From Bacteroidota bacterium (lineage in GTDB: Bacteria; Bacteroidota; Bacteroidia; Bacteroidales; WCHB1-69), in contig JAEWNB010000136.1 of NCBI GenBank assembly GCA_023392945.1, positions 4,745-68,744 of the forward strand: a DNA stretch of 64,000 nucleotides. The letters are read 5' to 3'. A program made the position numbers and the translations under genes. A model generated the notes under the pieces. The model ran no database searches, was not told the DNA's origin, and saw nothing but the letters and a program-made list of their open reading frames with translations. Shown piece by piece: positions 50,871 to 59,291 of this stretch (the first letter of the stretch is position 1; each line of letters opens with the position of its first letter).

Positions 50871-50891
50871 AAAAAATCATTGTATATTTGC
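50871..50891 (+). repeat. 21-nt promoter repeat, copy 1
   Basis: A 21-base run with core AATCATTGTATATTTGC is identical to 51208-51228, 337 bases away. Confidence 0.8.
50883..50890 (+). promoter_or_regulatory. -7 promoter box for the HicB-like gene
   Basis: TATATTTG, 21 bases before the ATG. Confidence 0.65.
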
Positions 50892-50911
50892 GACGAATAA
50901 AGATAAAAATC

Positions 50912-51130
50912 ATGGAATATACCATATTAATTAAAAAGTCTGATGATGGCTTTTATGTAGGACAATGTGAACAAGTTCCAGAGGCAATTTCACAGGGAAA
51001 GACAATAGATAAATTAAAAGAAAATATGAAAGATGCCATTTCTTTAATCTTACATATAAAGAAAGGAACAATGGAAAAAGCCTATTTTTCTTTAACTGAT
51101 GTAAGCGAATCAACTGCTTCATCAATTTAA
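50912..51130 (+). CDS. HicB-like antitoxin-fold protein without a HicA partner
   Basis: A 72-residue protein with the HicB N-terminal fold: MEYTILIKKSDDGFYVGQC, then EAISQGKTIDKLKENMKDAISL. HicB proteins neutralise the HicA mRNA-cutting toxin, but no HicA-like ORF is adjacent on either strand, and the usual C-terminal DNA-binding part is absent or degenerate. The ATG at 50912 is chosen because the longer frame from 50846 includes the promoter. Confidence 0.75.
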   Translation: MEYTILIKKSDDGFYVGQCEQVPEAISQGKTIDKLKENMKDAISLILHIKKGTMEKAYFSLTDVSESTASSI

Positions 51131-51207
51131 TAATTAAATATCAGTAAATCTTAAATTATAATTGACTTCTTCGAAGGAATATTTTTTTGTTGGATGATTT
51201 TATTAAA

Positions 51208-51228
51208 AAAAAATCATTGTATATTTGC
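51208..51228 (+). repeat. 21-nt promoter repeat, copy 2
   Basis: Identical to 50871-50891. Contains the -7 box of the patatin-like gene. Confidence 0.8.
51220..51227 (+). promoter_or_regulatory. -7 promoter box for the patatin-like gene
   Basis: TATATTTG, 41 bases before the ATG at 51269. Confidence 0.65.
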
Positions 51229-51268
51229 CTCAATAAATTAAATAGATTTATTAATAAATTCTTTGAAT

Positions 51269-52135
51269 ATGCATCGCATCAACCTTTTATTGATAATCCT
51301 TATCTTAATCTGCAGTACTTTCACTTTGGCACAAAAGGAGAATGCCAATACTAAGAAAATAGGCATTTGTCTTAGCGGCGGGGGTGCCCTTGGCTATGCC
51401 CATATTGGAGCTCTTCAGGCTCTGGAGGAAGCAGGTATTAAACCGGACTATATTTCAGGAACGAGCATGGGAAGTATCGTGGGAGTTCTTTACGCTGCCG
51501 GCTATTCGCCTTTGGAGATATTAGATATGGTTAAAAAGGAAAAAACCTATCGGTTGGGCTCTATTTTCAAATTGGATCTTACCCGTTTCACCGGTTATTC
51601 TAAACAGACAAAATTGGAAAAGATACTCAATAAATATATTCCGTATAACAATTTCGATAGTCTTGACATTAAATTCTGTACCTGCTGCATCGATTTCAGA
51701 AATAATAAAGTGTTGCTGACAAATAAAGGAGAACATCTGAAAGAATTTACCATTGCCTCTGCCTCAATACCGGTCCTTTTTGAAAACTATGTGATTGAGG
51801 GAATTGAATATGTGGATGGGGGACTGAGAAATAATTTTCCGATTGAACCGCTGATTGAAGATAAATGTGACGTGATTATCGGGATTAATGTGATCAATTT
51901 CACTCCTTCTCCATGTACGGTGAGTAAAAAGGAAGCGACCTATCACGCCTATACGATTATTGAAGAAGCGATAAGCGGAGAGAAATTCGGAAAATGCGAC
52001 TTCTACATTCCCATCAAAGGACTTAATTCGGAAAAATTAAGTCTATTCAGTTTTAGAAAATATCGCAAGATTTACAAAATAGGATACGACAATACCAAAG
52101 CCTATATTGCTTCTCATCCTGAGATGAAAAAATAA
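51269..52135 (+). CDS. Patatin-like phospholipase, secreted
   Basis: A serine lipase of the patatin family with a Ser-Asp dyad. The 288-residue protein starts with a signal peptide (about 1-21). It has the oxyanion-hole motif SGGGALGYAHIGAL near residue 34, the nucleophile elbow GTSMG near residue 61 and the catalytic Asp in VDGGLRNN near residue 180. It lacks the large C-terminal beta-barrel found in many Bacteroidota patatins, so a periplasmic or outer-membrane-associated lipase is likely. The ATG at 51269 is preferred over a TTG two codons upstream. It converges with the RND pump. Confidence 0.9.
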   Translation: MHRINLLLIILILICSTFTLAQKENANTKKIGICLSGGGALGYAHIGALQALEEAGIKPDYISGTSMGSIVGVLYAAGYSPLEILDMVKKEKTYRLGSIFKLDLTRFTGYSKQTKLEKILNKYIPYNNFDSLDIKFCTCCIDFRNNKVLLTNKGEHLKEFTIASASIPVLFENYVIEGIEYVDGGLRNNFPIEPLIEDKCDVIIGINVINFTPSPCTVSKKEATYHAYTIIEEAISGEKFGKCDFYIPIKGLNSEKLSLFSFRKYRKIYKIGYDNTKAYIASHPEMKK

Positions 52136-52139
52136 GCTT

Positions 52140-55100
52140 TTACAAAATCTCTTCAGGGAATTCTTCTCTCGTTTCAATTTCATTTTGATGATGGGACACT
52201 TTTCTTTTGTCCAATCTTTCAAAAGATAGCCAATAGGAAACAGGAAGAACGGTAACCACAAAGAGCATGGAGAACCAGGTTCCGAAGCAAATTACGGTTC
52301 CCATGGGAGCCCACAGAGCACTATTGCTCAAAATCATCGGAATAACCCCCATGGAAGCAGCGGCTGAAGTTAAGAAGATGGGGCGCATACGACGTTTCCC
52401 CGCTTCAAGAGCTGCATCATGCGCCGATTTTCCGAAATTGATGCGCTGATCTTCGGCATAATCGTACATAATAATGCCATTCCGGACAATAATGCCCATC
52501 AAAGCTACAAGACCCAAAACTGAGGTGAGACTGTATTCCATTTGCATCACCGATAACCCAATGACCGCCCCGAAAATGGAGAGACAGGAGATTCCGAGAA
52601 TAAGGAGGGCCAAGGAGACCTTTTTAAAATGAAAGACCAGAATCATAAAGATTATCAATACTGCTATTACAATACCCTTGAGAAGCATGGGCCATATTAC
52701 ACCATCCTGCTCTTTTGTACCACCCCACGTTAGCTCCACATCGTCAGGAATCGGCACCTTATCCCGAATCATTTTTTGGACATCCTTGAACACATTAACC
52801 ACATTCTCACCTCTTTTTACATCTGACAAAATACTGATGCAATAGACTCCGTTTCTTCTGACTATCTGACCTGTGGACCAGTCGGGTGTGATATCGGCAA
52901 TTTGCCCGAGTGGAACAGCTACGCCGGTAATGGAAGAGATGTATTCACCGCGTAATTTATCAAATCCAATGGGCTTCTCCTGTTCGGCTTTCAAGACCAC
53001 CTGAACGGGATAGTCTCCTTCCCAAACGGTTGTGACGGGAATACCCTCACTGTATTTCAAGGCAAGATTGGTAGCAACAGTGGGCTTGGAAATGCCCAAA
53101 CGATTGGCCTCTTCATTATTGATTTCAACTGCCACGCCCGGCAACTCTCCCTGAAAATTGTTTCTCACCAACTGCAACTTACCCATCCTGCGCATTTCAT
53201 CCATCACTCGTGCGGCAATTTGTTTAAGTTTTTCGGGATTATTGCCGCTTAAGCGTATTTCAATCGGAGAGGAAGCAAAGACATAATCAAGCTGCTTAAA
53301 CCTGACTCCGGCATTGGGAAAATAATTGGCATATTTGTCGGCATAATCATCCAGCACCTTTTCTGTATTCTTAATGGTATTGGTACTGACTATAAACTGA
53401 GCATAACTCGGAGAGGGAAAGTTGGGTGCATAACAGGTATGAAACCTCGGCGAAGTAGTCCCTACAAACTTGGTGATGGAGGTAATCCTTTTGTCCTTCA
53501 TCAACATTTTCTCGAGAGAATCGGCAACAGCAGCGGTTGCACTAAGGGGAGAGCCCTGAGGAAGATAGATCTCAACGGCAAACTGATTTCTCTCGGTGAT
53601 GGGCATCATCTTCTGTGGCAAGGTGAGAAATACCAATACGCCAACCAATACGGCTGCAATGGCAATGCCGATAGTGATTTTGGGGAAACGAAAGGCAAAC
53701 TGAATCAAAATGTTGTATTTCTCCTGAATGAAAGTGGCTACCCGCTGTTTTTTAACATGATTTCCTGCAGAGTGAAGTCCTTTTTTAATGAGTTTATATT
53801 GGACAAAGGGAATGAAAAGTATGGCTACCAACAGAGAGACTCCCAGCGTAATAGTAACCGTCCAGGGGAAGGCCAAAAGGAAATCGCGGAACATGCCGCT
53901 TGAAGTGAATAAGAAAGGATAAAAAGTGATACTGATGGCCAAGGTTGCCGAAAGAATCGACTTGAAGAGCTCACGGGCACTATCAACAGAAGCATTCCAA
54001 CGCGGAATACCGTGGTCTATTTTTTCAAGATAATTGTCAATGATGACGACGGAATCATCCACAATAATCCCCAATACAGCAATGAGTCCGGCGAGAGTGA
54101 CGGTATTGAGCTCCAGTCCGATGGCATAGAGAATTCCCACGGATATAAAGATGGTGATGGGAATGGTCATGGCAGCTATGGAAGCTACTTTAATGGGCTG
54201 TAAGACCATCACTACGAGTAAAACGGTGGCAATGGCGATGAGCATCTCGCGAAGGAAAGTGTTGACGGAATGGTTAACCACCTGCGATTGGTCGGCAACA
54301 CGGAAGAAGGTAACATCATCGGGCAACTCCTCTTCAAAGTCGTCCAGCACTTTCTTGATCTCTTTGCCGTATTGGACAATATTATTCCCTTCCAACATTT
54401 CGATGGAAAGCAGAATCGACTTACTGCCGTTGTTGGTAATATAACTGGTAGGTTTAGGATATTCCCTGACAATACGGGCAATATCCTTTAAGCGGATAAG
54501 AGCCCCCGTAGGGTCGGTATAGATGATTTGCTCCCCGACATCCTTCTCGTTGGCAAAAGTCTCCGAAACATGAATCGGGGACGAGAAATTGTCGTCTTCA
54601 ACAGTGCCGCTGACAGTGGTAAACCCCTGACTGAAAAGAGTCGCCAGCAAGATGGAACTGTTGAGATGATAAGCCGCCAGCTTATCCTTGTCAAGATATA
54701 CCGAAATCTGTTCATTCTGAAGACCGTAATGACGCAAATTTGAAACAGATTCTATTTTTCGGAGACGGTTTTCAAGTTCCTTAAGATATCCTTCCAACTG
54801 ACGGTAGGTCTTATCTTTGGATTCTATCGAAATGAGCAGGGCGGAGGTCTCTCCGAAATCGTTGCTTGCCATCAGTGCGGCAACTCCCGAGGGCAACGAC
54901 TTTTTAAAATCTACCAGCCCATGCCTGAACTTCGACCAGAACTCATCGTCGTTTGTCACATTATCATTCAACACCACATAGACAATTACCATTCCGTCCT
55001 TTGAAACAGAATAGGTTCTTACCTTATTAACCTCCTTATAGCTGAAGAGATAACTTTCCAGGGGCTGTGTCAACTGCTCTTCCACCTGCGACGAGTTTGC

Positions 55101-55271
55101 GCCCGGATAAACACCTACCACCAATCCCTCCCGAATGGTAAAGATCGGAAATTCCTGCTTAGGCATCACAAACAACCCATATATACCAAAAAGCACCAAC
55201 AGCGCAACCAGGAGAATAATGACATTTTTATTCTTCATGGCAAATTCTATGGGTTTTGTAATTCGATTCAT
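52140..55271 (-). CDS. RND efflux transporter, inner-membrane pump
   Basis: A 1043-residue AcrB-type pump using proton motive force to expel compounds. It has 12 transmembrane spans (first at about 15-33, a block around 335-560, and the last set at about 870-1010) and two large periplasmic loops. The TM4 region carries the proton-relay Asp pair in GIIVDDSVVIID near residue 405. Its start overlaps the stop of the adaptor gene by four bases (ATGA type). No outer-membrane TolC-like gene follows, so it must use one encoded elsewhere. Substrate not predictable. Confidence 0.95.
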   Translation of the reverse strand: MNRITKPIEFAMKNKNVIILLVALLVLFGIYGLFVMPKQEFPIFTIREGLVVGVYPGANSSQVEEQLTQPLESYLFSYKEVNKVRTYSVSKDGMVIVYVVLNDNVTNDDEFWSKFRHGLVDFKKSLPSGVAALMASNDFGETSALLISIESKDKTYRQLEGYLKELENRLRKIESVSNLRHYGLQNEQISVYLDKDKLAAYHLNSSILLATLFSQGFTTVSGTVEDDNFSSPIHVSETFANEKDVGEQIIYTDPTGALIRLKDIARIVREYPKPTSYITNNGSKSILLSIEMLEGNNIVQYGKEIKKVLDDFEEELPDDVTFFRVADQSQVVNHSVNTFLREMLIAIATVLLVVMVLQPIKVASIAAMTIPITIFISVGILYAIGLELNTVTLAGLIAVLGIIVDDSVVIIDNYLEKIDHGIPRWNASVDSARELFKSILSATLAISITFYPFLFTSSGMFRDFLLAFPWTVTITLGVSLLVAILFIPFVQYKLIKKGLHSAGNHVKKQRVATFIQEKYNILIQFAFRFPKITIGIAIAAVLVGVLVFLTLPQKMMPITERNQFAVEIYLPQGSPLSATAAVADSLEKMLMKDKRITSITKFVGTTSPRFHTCYAPNFPSPSYAQFIVSTNTIKNTEKVLDDYADKYANYFPNAGVRFKQLDYVFASSPIEIRLSGNNPEKLKQIAARVMDEMRRMGKLQLVRNNFQGELPGVAVEINNEEANRLGISKPTVATNLALKYSEGIPVTTVWEGDYPVQVVLKAEQEKPIGFDKLRGEYISSITGVAVPLGQIADITPDWSTGQIVRRNGVYCISILSDVKRGENVVNVFKDVQKMIRDKVPIPDDVELTWGGTKEQDGVIWPMLLKGIVIAVLIIFMILVFHFKKVSLALLILGISCLSIFGAVIGLSVMQMEYSLTSVLGLVALMGIIVRNGIIMYDYAEDQRINFGKSAHDAALEAGKRRMRPIFLTSAAASMGVIPMILSNSALWAPMGTVICFGTWFSMLFVVTVLPVSYWLSFERLDKRKVSHHQNEIETREEFPEEIL

Positions 55272-56287
55272 CGGATCGTTATTTTAGTCCCTTCACTTAC
55301 TTTCTGATAACCCTCCACAATCACTTTATCGCCAAGGTCAATTCCCCCTGCAATCACAATTCCCTCCTCCGACAATCCGTCGGTTTGTACGATCCGTTTG
55401 GATGCCTTCTCCCCTATGGCTACCCAAACATAATGTTCTCCCTCCGAAGAGAGCATCACTGCCCTATTGGGAAGAATAATGCTCTTGCTTGTATCTCCCG
55501 ACAAAAGAGCTACCTTGCACACCATCCCCGGAATGAGCTTTCTTTGGGGATTCATAACGGGAATTTCAATATCGTATGAGTGGGAAATCGGATTGGCAAC
55601 CACTCCTATTTTATCCACTTTTGCCTTAAAGGTGGCGTTGTTGAGAGCAGGAATTACCATGTTGGCCGCCTGTCCCCGTTTAATCGAAGAAATGAGATTC
55701 TCGGGAATAGCCACCTTCACCTTAACCTTATCCATATTGAGCAGACTAAAAACCTGAACGCCCGGCAATACATTGACTCCGGGCTCCACAAAGCGCTTGC
55801 CGATGATACCGGAAAAAGGAGCGGTCAATTTTGCTGCCTCCAGATTCTTACGGGCTATCTTTTCCGCCGACTGTGCCTTTTCCAAATTGGTTTGCATCTC
55901 AACCCACTGAATTTCAGGCAGACTTCCTTTTTCATAAAGCTGCTTCATTCTCCCGTAAGCATCCTCCGCCTGACGGAGCAAAGCCGCTGCAGCATCATGA
56001 GTACTCTCCAGATTGCTGCTGTTCACCTCAGCCAGCAACGCTCCCTTTTGGACAAAATCACCCTCCCCGACATATATCCGCTCCACATTTCCCGGAACCG
56101 AAAAGCTCAGAGAAGAGGCATAATCCTCCTTCACCGTACCCACAAAATGTTGTGCTTCCACCTCCGAAGAAGCAGCCGCCACCAACACCTTAACAGGAAT
56201 GGCCTCCGAGGCTCGCTCCCCTGAATGATGACCACACCCGCATAAGAGAAAAATAGGAATTATAATCCAATACCTTTTTTTTACCAT
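55268..56287 (-). CDS. RND efflux adaptor (membrane fusion protein), lipoprotein
   Basis: A 339-residue periplasmic adaptor that links the pump to an outer-membrane channel. The N-terminal signal ends in a lipobox (LCGC, Cys18). A barrel-sandwich hybrid domain contains VEAQHFVGTV and VNVLPGVQVF; a short helical hairpin lies around residues 100-150, and a beta-barrel region ends in SEGTKITIR. It is translated just before and overlaps the pump gene. The DNA here is clearly GC-richer than the window average: 38 of 60 bases at 56161-56220. Confidence 0.94.
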   Translation of the reverse strand: MVKKRYWIIIPIFLLCGCGHHSGERASEAIPVKVLVAAASSEVEAQHFVGTVKEDYASSLSFSVPGNVERIYVGEGDFVQKGALLAEVNSSNLESTHDAAAALLRQAEDAYGRMKQLYEKGSLPEIQWVEMQTNLEKAQSAEKIARKNLEAAKLTAPFSGIIGKRFVEPGVNVLPGVQVFSLLNMDKVKVKVAIPENLISSIKRGQAANMVIPALNNATFKAKVDKIGVVANPISHSYDIEIPVMNPQRKLIPGMVCKVALLSGDTSKSIILPNRAVMLSSEGEHYVWVAIGEKASKRIVQTDGLSEEGIVIAGGIDLGDKVIVEGYQKVSEGTKITIR

Positions 56288-56322
56288 AAATTTTATTCTT
56301 TATAAGCTGTTTTTAACTAACG

Positions 56323-56330
56323 CAAAAATA
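56323..56330 (-). promoter_or_regulatory. -7 promoter box for the RND operon
   Basis: TATTTTTG on the minus strand, 36 bases before the adaptor ATG. Confidence 0.6.
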
Positions 56331-56428
56331 TTACAATTATTGAAATAAACATCTCTTAAAAAAACTCCGATATTATTTAATATTGGATTTCATTCCACCA
56401 CTTTTTTTGCCCATTTTTTCACGATTTC

Positions 56429-56682
56429 AATTTCGTAGTTACGAAAAAAAATTTAGAAGCTTCGTTTTACAAATTTAGAAGCTTCGTTTTTAAATTTAGA
56501 AGCTTCGTTTTTAAATTTAGAAGCTTCGTTTTTAAATTTCATGAATACGTTGTTAATTTCATGCTCATGAAAAAAAATTTCTTGCCCATGTTTTACAAAT
56601 TTCATGCGCACAAAAAATAATTTCTTGCTCATGTTTTGTAAATTTCATGCGCACAAAAAATAATTTCATGCGCATGAAATTG
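56429..56682. repeat. Array of 12 phased palindrome-like cores in A/T tracts
   Basis: Twelve 10-bp cores start at 56434, 56455, 56477, 56498, 56519, 56540, 56560, 56581, 56603, 56624, 56646 and 56667, spaced 20-22 bases apart. The first is CGTAGTTACG. AGAAGCTTCG occurs four times, followed by CATGAATACG, CATGCTCATG, CTTGCCCATG, CATGCGCACA (twice), CTTGCTCATG and a final CATGCGCATG. Each is preceded by AATTT or AAATTT and followed by an A or T tract. There is no protein-coding explanation: the 7-codon-like frame is broken where the spacing changes. Confidence 0.9.
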
Positions 56683-56762
56683 TTCACCGGCAAATACCCA
56701 TTCAAAACCCCTCTCTTTTAATCTTAAAAAGGATCAAATCGGAGTGCATTTTTTTAACCGGC

Positions 56763-56861
56763 CACTTTTAGAAAATATAAGTACATAAATATTTTTCATC
56801 GAAAAGAATAATTATTAATTTTGTGAGCTTTTAAAGCATTATATAAAAAAAAGTAAATAAT
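56763..56861 (+). repeat. Promoter module, copy 1
   Basis: About 100 bases similar to 58270-58375. The last 46 (56816-56861) differ at a single position, and the upstream part is more diverged. It lies before the SnoaL-like gene. Confidence 0.82.
56816..56823 (+). promoter_or_regulatory. -7 promoter box, accessory module 1
   Basis: TAATTTTG, start of the near-identical 46-base segment. It would drive the SnoaL-like and YdeI-like genes after a leader of about 180 bases. Confidence 0.55.
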
Positions 56862-57009
56862 GAACTATCCCCACTAATGTGGGATGGTAGTGCAATAAAA
56901 AGGGAAAAGGATTAGGGGGGAATAAGTAAGTTGAGAGTCATACACGATGCAATCTCACAAAAGAGTTTCAGAATATAATAATAATCAATTTTATATAAGA
57001 GAAAATATT

Positions 57010-57402
57010 ATGGATAACCTTACTATTAAAGAAAAAATAATTGCTCTGGAGACAGCAGCTCTAGAAGCTTGGCACAATGGGAATCCTTCACCCTATCTGG
57101 AACTTTATTCGAAGGACTTTACCTATTTCGATCCTGTACATGAAAGGCGGCTTGACGGTTGGGACAAGATAAAAGATTTGTATGAAAGCATGCGAGGAAC
57201 GGTTAAAATGGATAAATTCGAAATGATAAATCCCGTTGTACAACAAACCAATACAATGGCAGTCCTAGCCTACAATCTGCACTCATACTTAGGGGAAACG
57301 CTTTGGAAGGAAAATTGCACCGAAGTGTATAGGCTTGAAGAAAATAACGAATGGAAAATCATTCACAGCCATTGGTCATTGACTAACCCTTCAATTAATT
57401 AA
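57010..57402 (+). CDS. SnoaL-like / DUF4440-type small protein
   Basis: A 130-residue protein with the NTF2-like cone fold: EAWHNGNPSPYLELYSKDFTYFDPV, the GWDKIKDLYESM segment (outlined), and a C-terminal WKENCTEVYRLEENNEWKIIHSHWS. Such proteins act as small-molecule isomerases, hydrolases or binding proteins; the substrate cannot be inferred. I chose the ATG at 57010 over 56947, which adds 21 non-family residues. It lies 30 bases before the YdeI-like gene. Confidence 0.8.
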   Translation: MDNLTIKEKIIALETAALEAWHNGNPSPYLELYSKDFTYFDPVHERRLDGWDKIKDLYESMRGTVKMDKFEMINPVVQQTNTMAVLAYNLHSYLGETLWKENCTEVYRLEENNEWKIIHSHWSLTNPSIN

Positions 57403-57432
57403 TTACACTGTCACTTTTTTAAAAAAATACCT

Positions 57433-57993
57433 ATGGATAAGATATTAACATTCCCTGACAGACAAGCCTTTCGAGAATGGCTTGACAAGTATGGGGAAGA
57501 GAGCGATGGCATATGGTTACTCTTTGGAAAAAAAGAGAAAACTGTCACCCTATCTGCAGGCGAAGCATTGGAAGAAGCTCTTTGTCACGGATGGATAGAC
57601 GGACAAATACAATCTCTTGATGATAATAGTTATAAAAAGTATTTTGCGCGACGCTTACCTAAAAGCAAATGGTCTGTTAAAAATAAAGAGCTGGCACAAA
57701 CACTTATGGAAAAGGGATTAATGACCCGACAGGGTATAGATGCAATAGAAAACGCTAGAAAAAAAGGTTTATGGGATAATGTTAAACCTATCCTTATTAA
57801 GGATGAACATATTCAGATGTTTAAGGAAATAATTCAGCCGTATGAGCCTGCTTATACTAACTTGCTGGCCATGTCGCACTCGGTACAGCACACCTATACC
57901 GGTTTTTATCTTGATGCCAAATCTGACAAAACCCGTCAAACTCGGTTAGAAAAGATTATAGACAGACTTAACAAGAATTTGAAACCAATGTGA
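57433..57993 (+). CDS. YdeI/OmpD-associated family protein
   Basis: A 186-residue cytosolic protein. The family motif is seen in SDGIWLLFGKKE, EALCHGWIDGQIQSLDDNSYKKYFARRLPKSKWS (in outline) and the later basic helix. Family members are annotated as bacteriocin-protection or envelope-associated proteins, with no biochemical role known. It follows the SnoaL-like gene after 30 bases and is probably in the same transcript. Confidence 0.87.
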   Translation: MDKILTFPDRQAFREWLDKYGEESDGIWLLFGKKEKTVTLSAGEALEEALCHGWIDGQIQSLDDNSYKKYFARRLPKSKWSVKNKELAQTLMEKGLMTRQGIDAIENARKKGLWDNVKPILIKDEHIQMFKEIIQPYEPAYTNLLAMSHSVQHTYTGFYLDAKSDKTRQTRLEKIIDRLNKNLKPM

Positions 57994-58269
57994 TGTAAGT
58001 AAATTATATGACAATATTAAAAAGAAAAGAGTAATAAAATAAACGAACTCTCAACATGCATTATATAAGCCATGGCGTGGTATTAAGCGTATTTAACATC
58101 TCGTCTCACAGCAATTTCGGCACGTGAAATACAGGCATCTGTAAAATCCGCCACTACTCTTAGCAGCCGCCGTTACCTGAGATAGTCAATTAAACAAAAG
58201 TCTGACTCCAACTCTTTTCCATCAGCCTTTTAAATGCCCTTGCAAGGCGTTATCTTTGATTAAGGAGTT

Positions 58270-58375
58270 ACTTTTGAAAATAAAGTACCAAAAAAGAAAA
58301 AAATATTTTTTATAGAAAAGAAAAAATCCTAATTTTGTGAGCTTTTAAAACATTATATAAAAAAAAGTAAATAAT
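58270..58375 (+). repeat. Promoter module, copy 2
   Basis: Matches 56763-56861. The segment 58330-58375 has 45 of 46 identical bases to copy 1. It lies before the 205-aa gene. Confidence 0.82.
58330..58337 (+). promoter_or_regulatory. -7 promoter box, accessory module 2
   Basis: TAATTTTG, the same as in copy 1. It lies 160 bases before the 205-aa gene. Confidence 0.55.
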
Positions 58376-58496
58376 AACCTCATAGCCTTCAGAAGTGCAT
58401 AGTAGTCATATACTAATATGGATTAAAATAGTTTTACTAGGAATAGGGTGAATATATAAACGAGTTAGGTCCAATGCAAAAAAAACACCAACTACA

Positions 58497-59114
58497 ATGA
58501 AAAATGAGCATAATGAAAATATAATTCGATTTCTAAAGGACAATATAGAACCATTGGATGATAGTATTTATGGATTAAGCTACAGAGCATCTGCATACTT
58601 GACTGATGGAGTCTATTTGCCTTGTGTGATTTTTAGAAATCCAAAGTCAACAGTTAATCTTGCACTACGTAGATTCAAAGAAGAACAAAAAGGTAAAGGG
58701 ATTTTTGGCAAGTCCGCTGCAAGTTACTTTAAGATTGTTGAGCATTTTGTGACAAATGGCAATCGGATTAATGATTACGACATTGAAAAAGTTGAAAAGA
58801 GTAAATATGCCTTCCCGATTTCTACTTTAAAACAAATTCGCGGCGAGACAACTATGGGTTGGACTGGATTTACAGCAAAAATGAAAGATGGAAAATGTTT
58901 TGGATTTGGCACCCGCTTTCTAAATGAATTCTTCCAAATGCCAGATAACTATTCGACTGATGATATAATTGAGATTGTAAATCATAGCTATGTTTCAAAA
59001 AACGGAGAAATACATTCACATAAAGTTCCCTTTTCAAATTGGTCAGATGATTATGAAAAGGATTTGATTTATAGAGAACGACCTTATTTTATTTGCTATA
59101 TTGACAATTTATAA
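58497..59114 (+). CDS. Uncharacterised 205-aa protein
   Basis: I do not recognise a family. The cytosolic protein begins MKNEHNENIIRFLKDN and has no signal peptide or membrane span. A central WTGFTAKMKDGKCFGFGTRFLNEFF strip (outlined) and an alternating beta/alpha look suggest a compact globular fold. It starts a cassette-like unit and is followed by the attC-like repeat. The base composition is like the rest of the window. Confidence 0.6.
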   Translation: MKNEHNENIIRFLKDNIEPLDDSIYGLSYRASAYLTDGVYLPCVIFRNPKSTVNLALRRFKEEQKGKGIFGKSAASYFKIVEHFVTNGNRINDYDIEKVEKSKYAFPISTLKQIRGETTMGWTGFTAKMKDGKCFGFGTRFLNEFFQMPDNYSTDDIIEIVNHSYVSKNGEIHSHKVPFSNWSDDYEKDLIYRERPYFICYIDNL

Positions 59115-59136
59115 TACAATGATAAAAATGCACAGG

Positions 59137-59267
59137 CCCTAACAAAATGTATACATCATGCGGGTTTCAGAGCAATTTGCAAGTTCAGAGCTCGCTGGCA
59201 ATGGCAGTAACGATGGATAGGAAAGTGACCACGAACTCCCGCACGCTGCATACACTAAACGTTAGCA
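59137..59267 (+). repeat. Integron attC-like imperfect inverted repeat
   Basis: A 131-base stretch begins CCCTAAC and ends GTTAGCA. Inner pairings include TGTATAC with GCATACA and ATGCGGG with CCCGCAC. The size and the outer CTAAC/GTTAG pair resemble attC recombination sites of gene cassettes. The core boxes match the RYYYAAC/GTTRRRY form only partly. No integrase is in the window. Confidence 0.5.
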
Positions 59268-59291
59268 CATTTAAACAGAATCAAAAACAAC

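Larger units (their letters stand above)
50500..50911. other. Intergenic region, mostly AT-rich
   Basis: The 412 bases before the HicB-like gene hold only AT-rich sequence, one short GC patch near 50731-50762, and the HicB promoter at the right end. No gene, tRNA or repeat was recognised. Confidence 0.6.
57994..58496. other. Intergenic region, 503 bases, with a second promoter module
   Basis: The left part is AT-rich; 58060-58190 is GC-richer and has a possible decayed attC-like start (ACATGCATTATATAAGCC). The right part holds the duplicated promoter module. No protein-coding gene is visible. Confidence 0.5.

Noticed and set aside
50912..51130. Complete HicAB toxin-antitoxin system
   Set aside because: No HicA-sized ORF with the double-stranded RNA-binding-like fold was found next to it.
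53439..56224. Several plus-strand ORFs (up to 214 residues) opposite the RND genes
   Set aside because: They arise from the higher GC of this region and show no motifs; the minus-strand pump and adaptor are convincing.
56429..56682. CRISPR array
   Set aside because: The period is only 20-22 bases, with no long identical repeats separated by unique spacers and no cas genes.
58060..58190. Second attC site
   Set aside because: The left end is suggestive, but no matching right half or clear inverted pairing was found.
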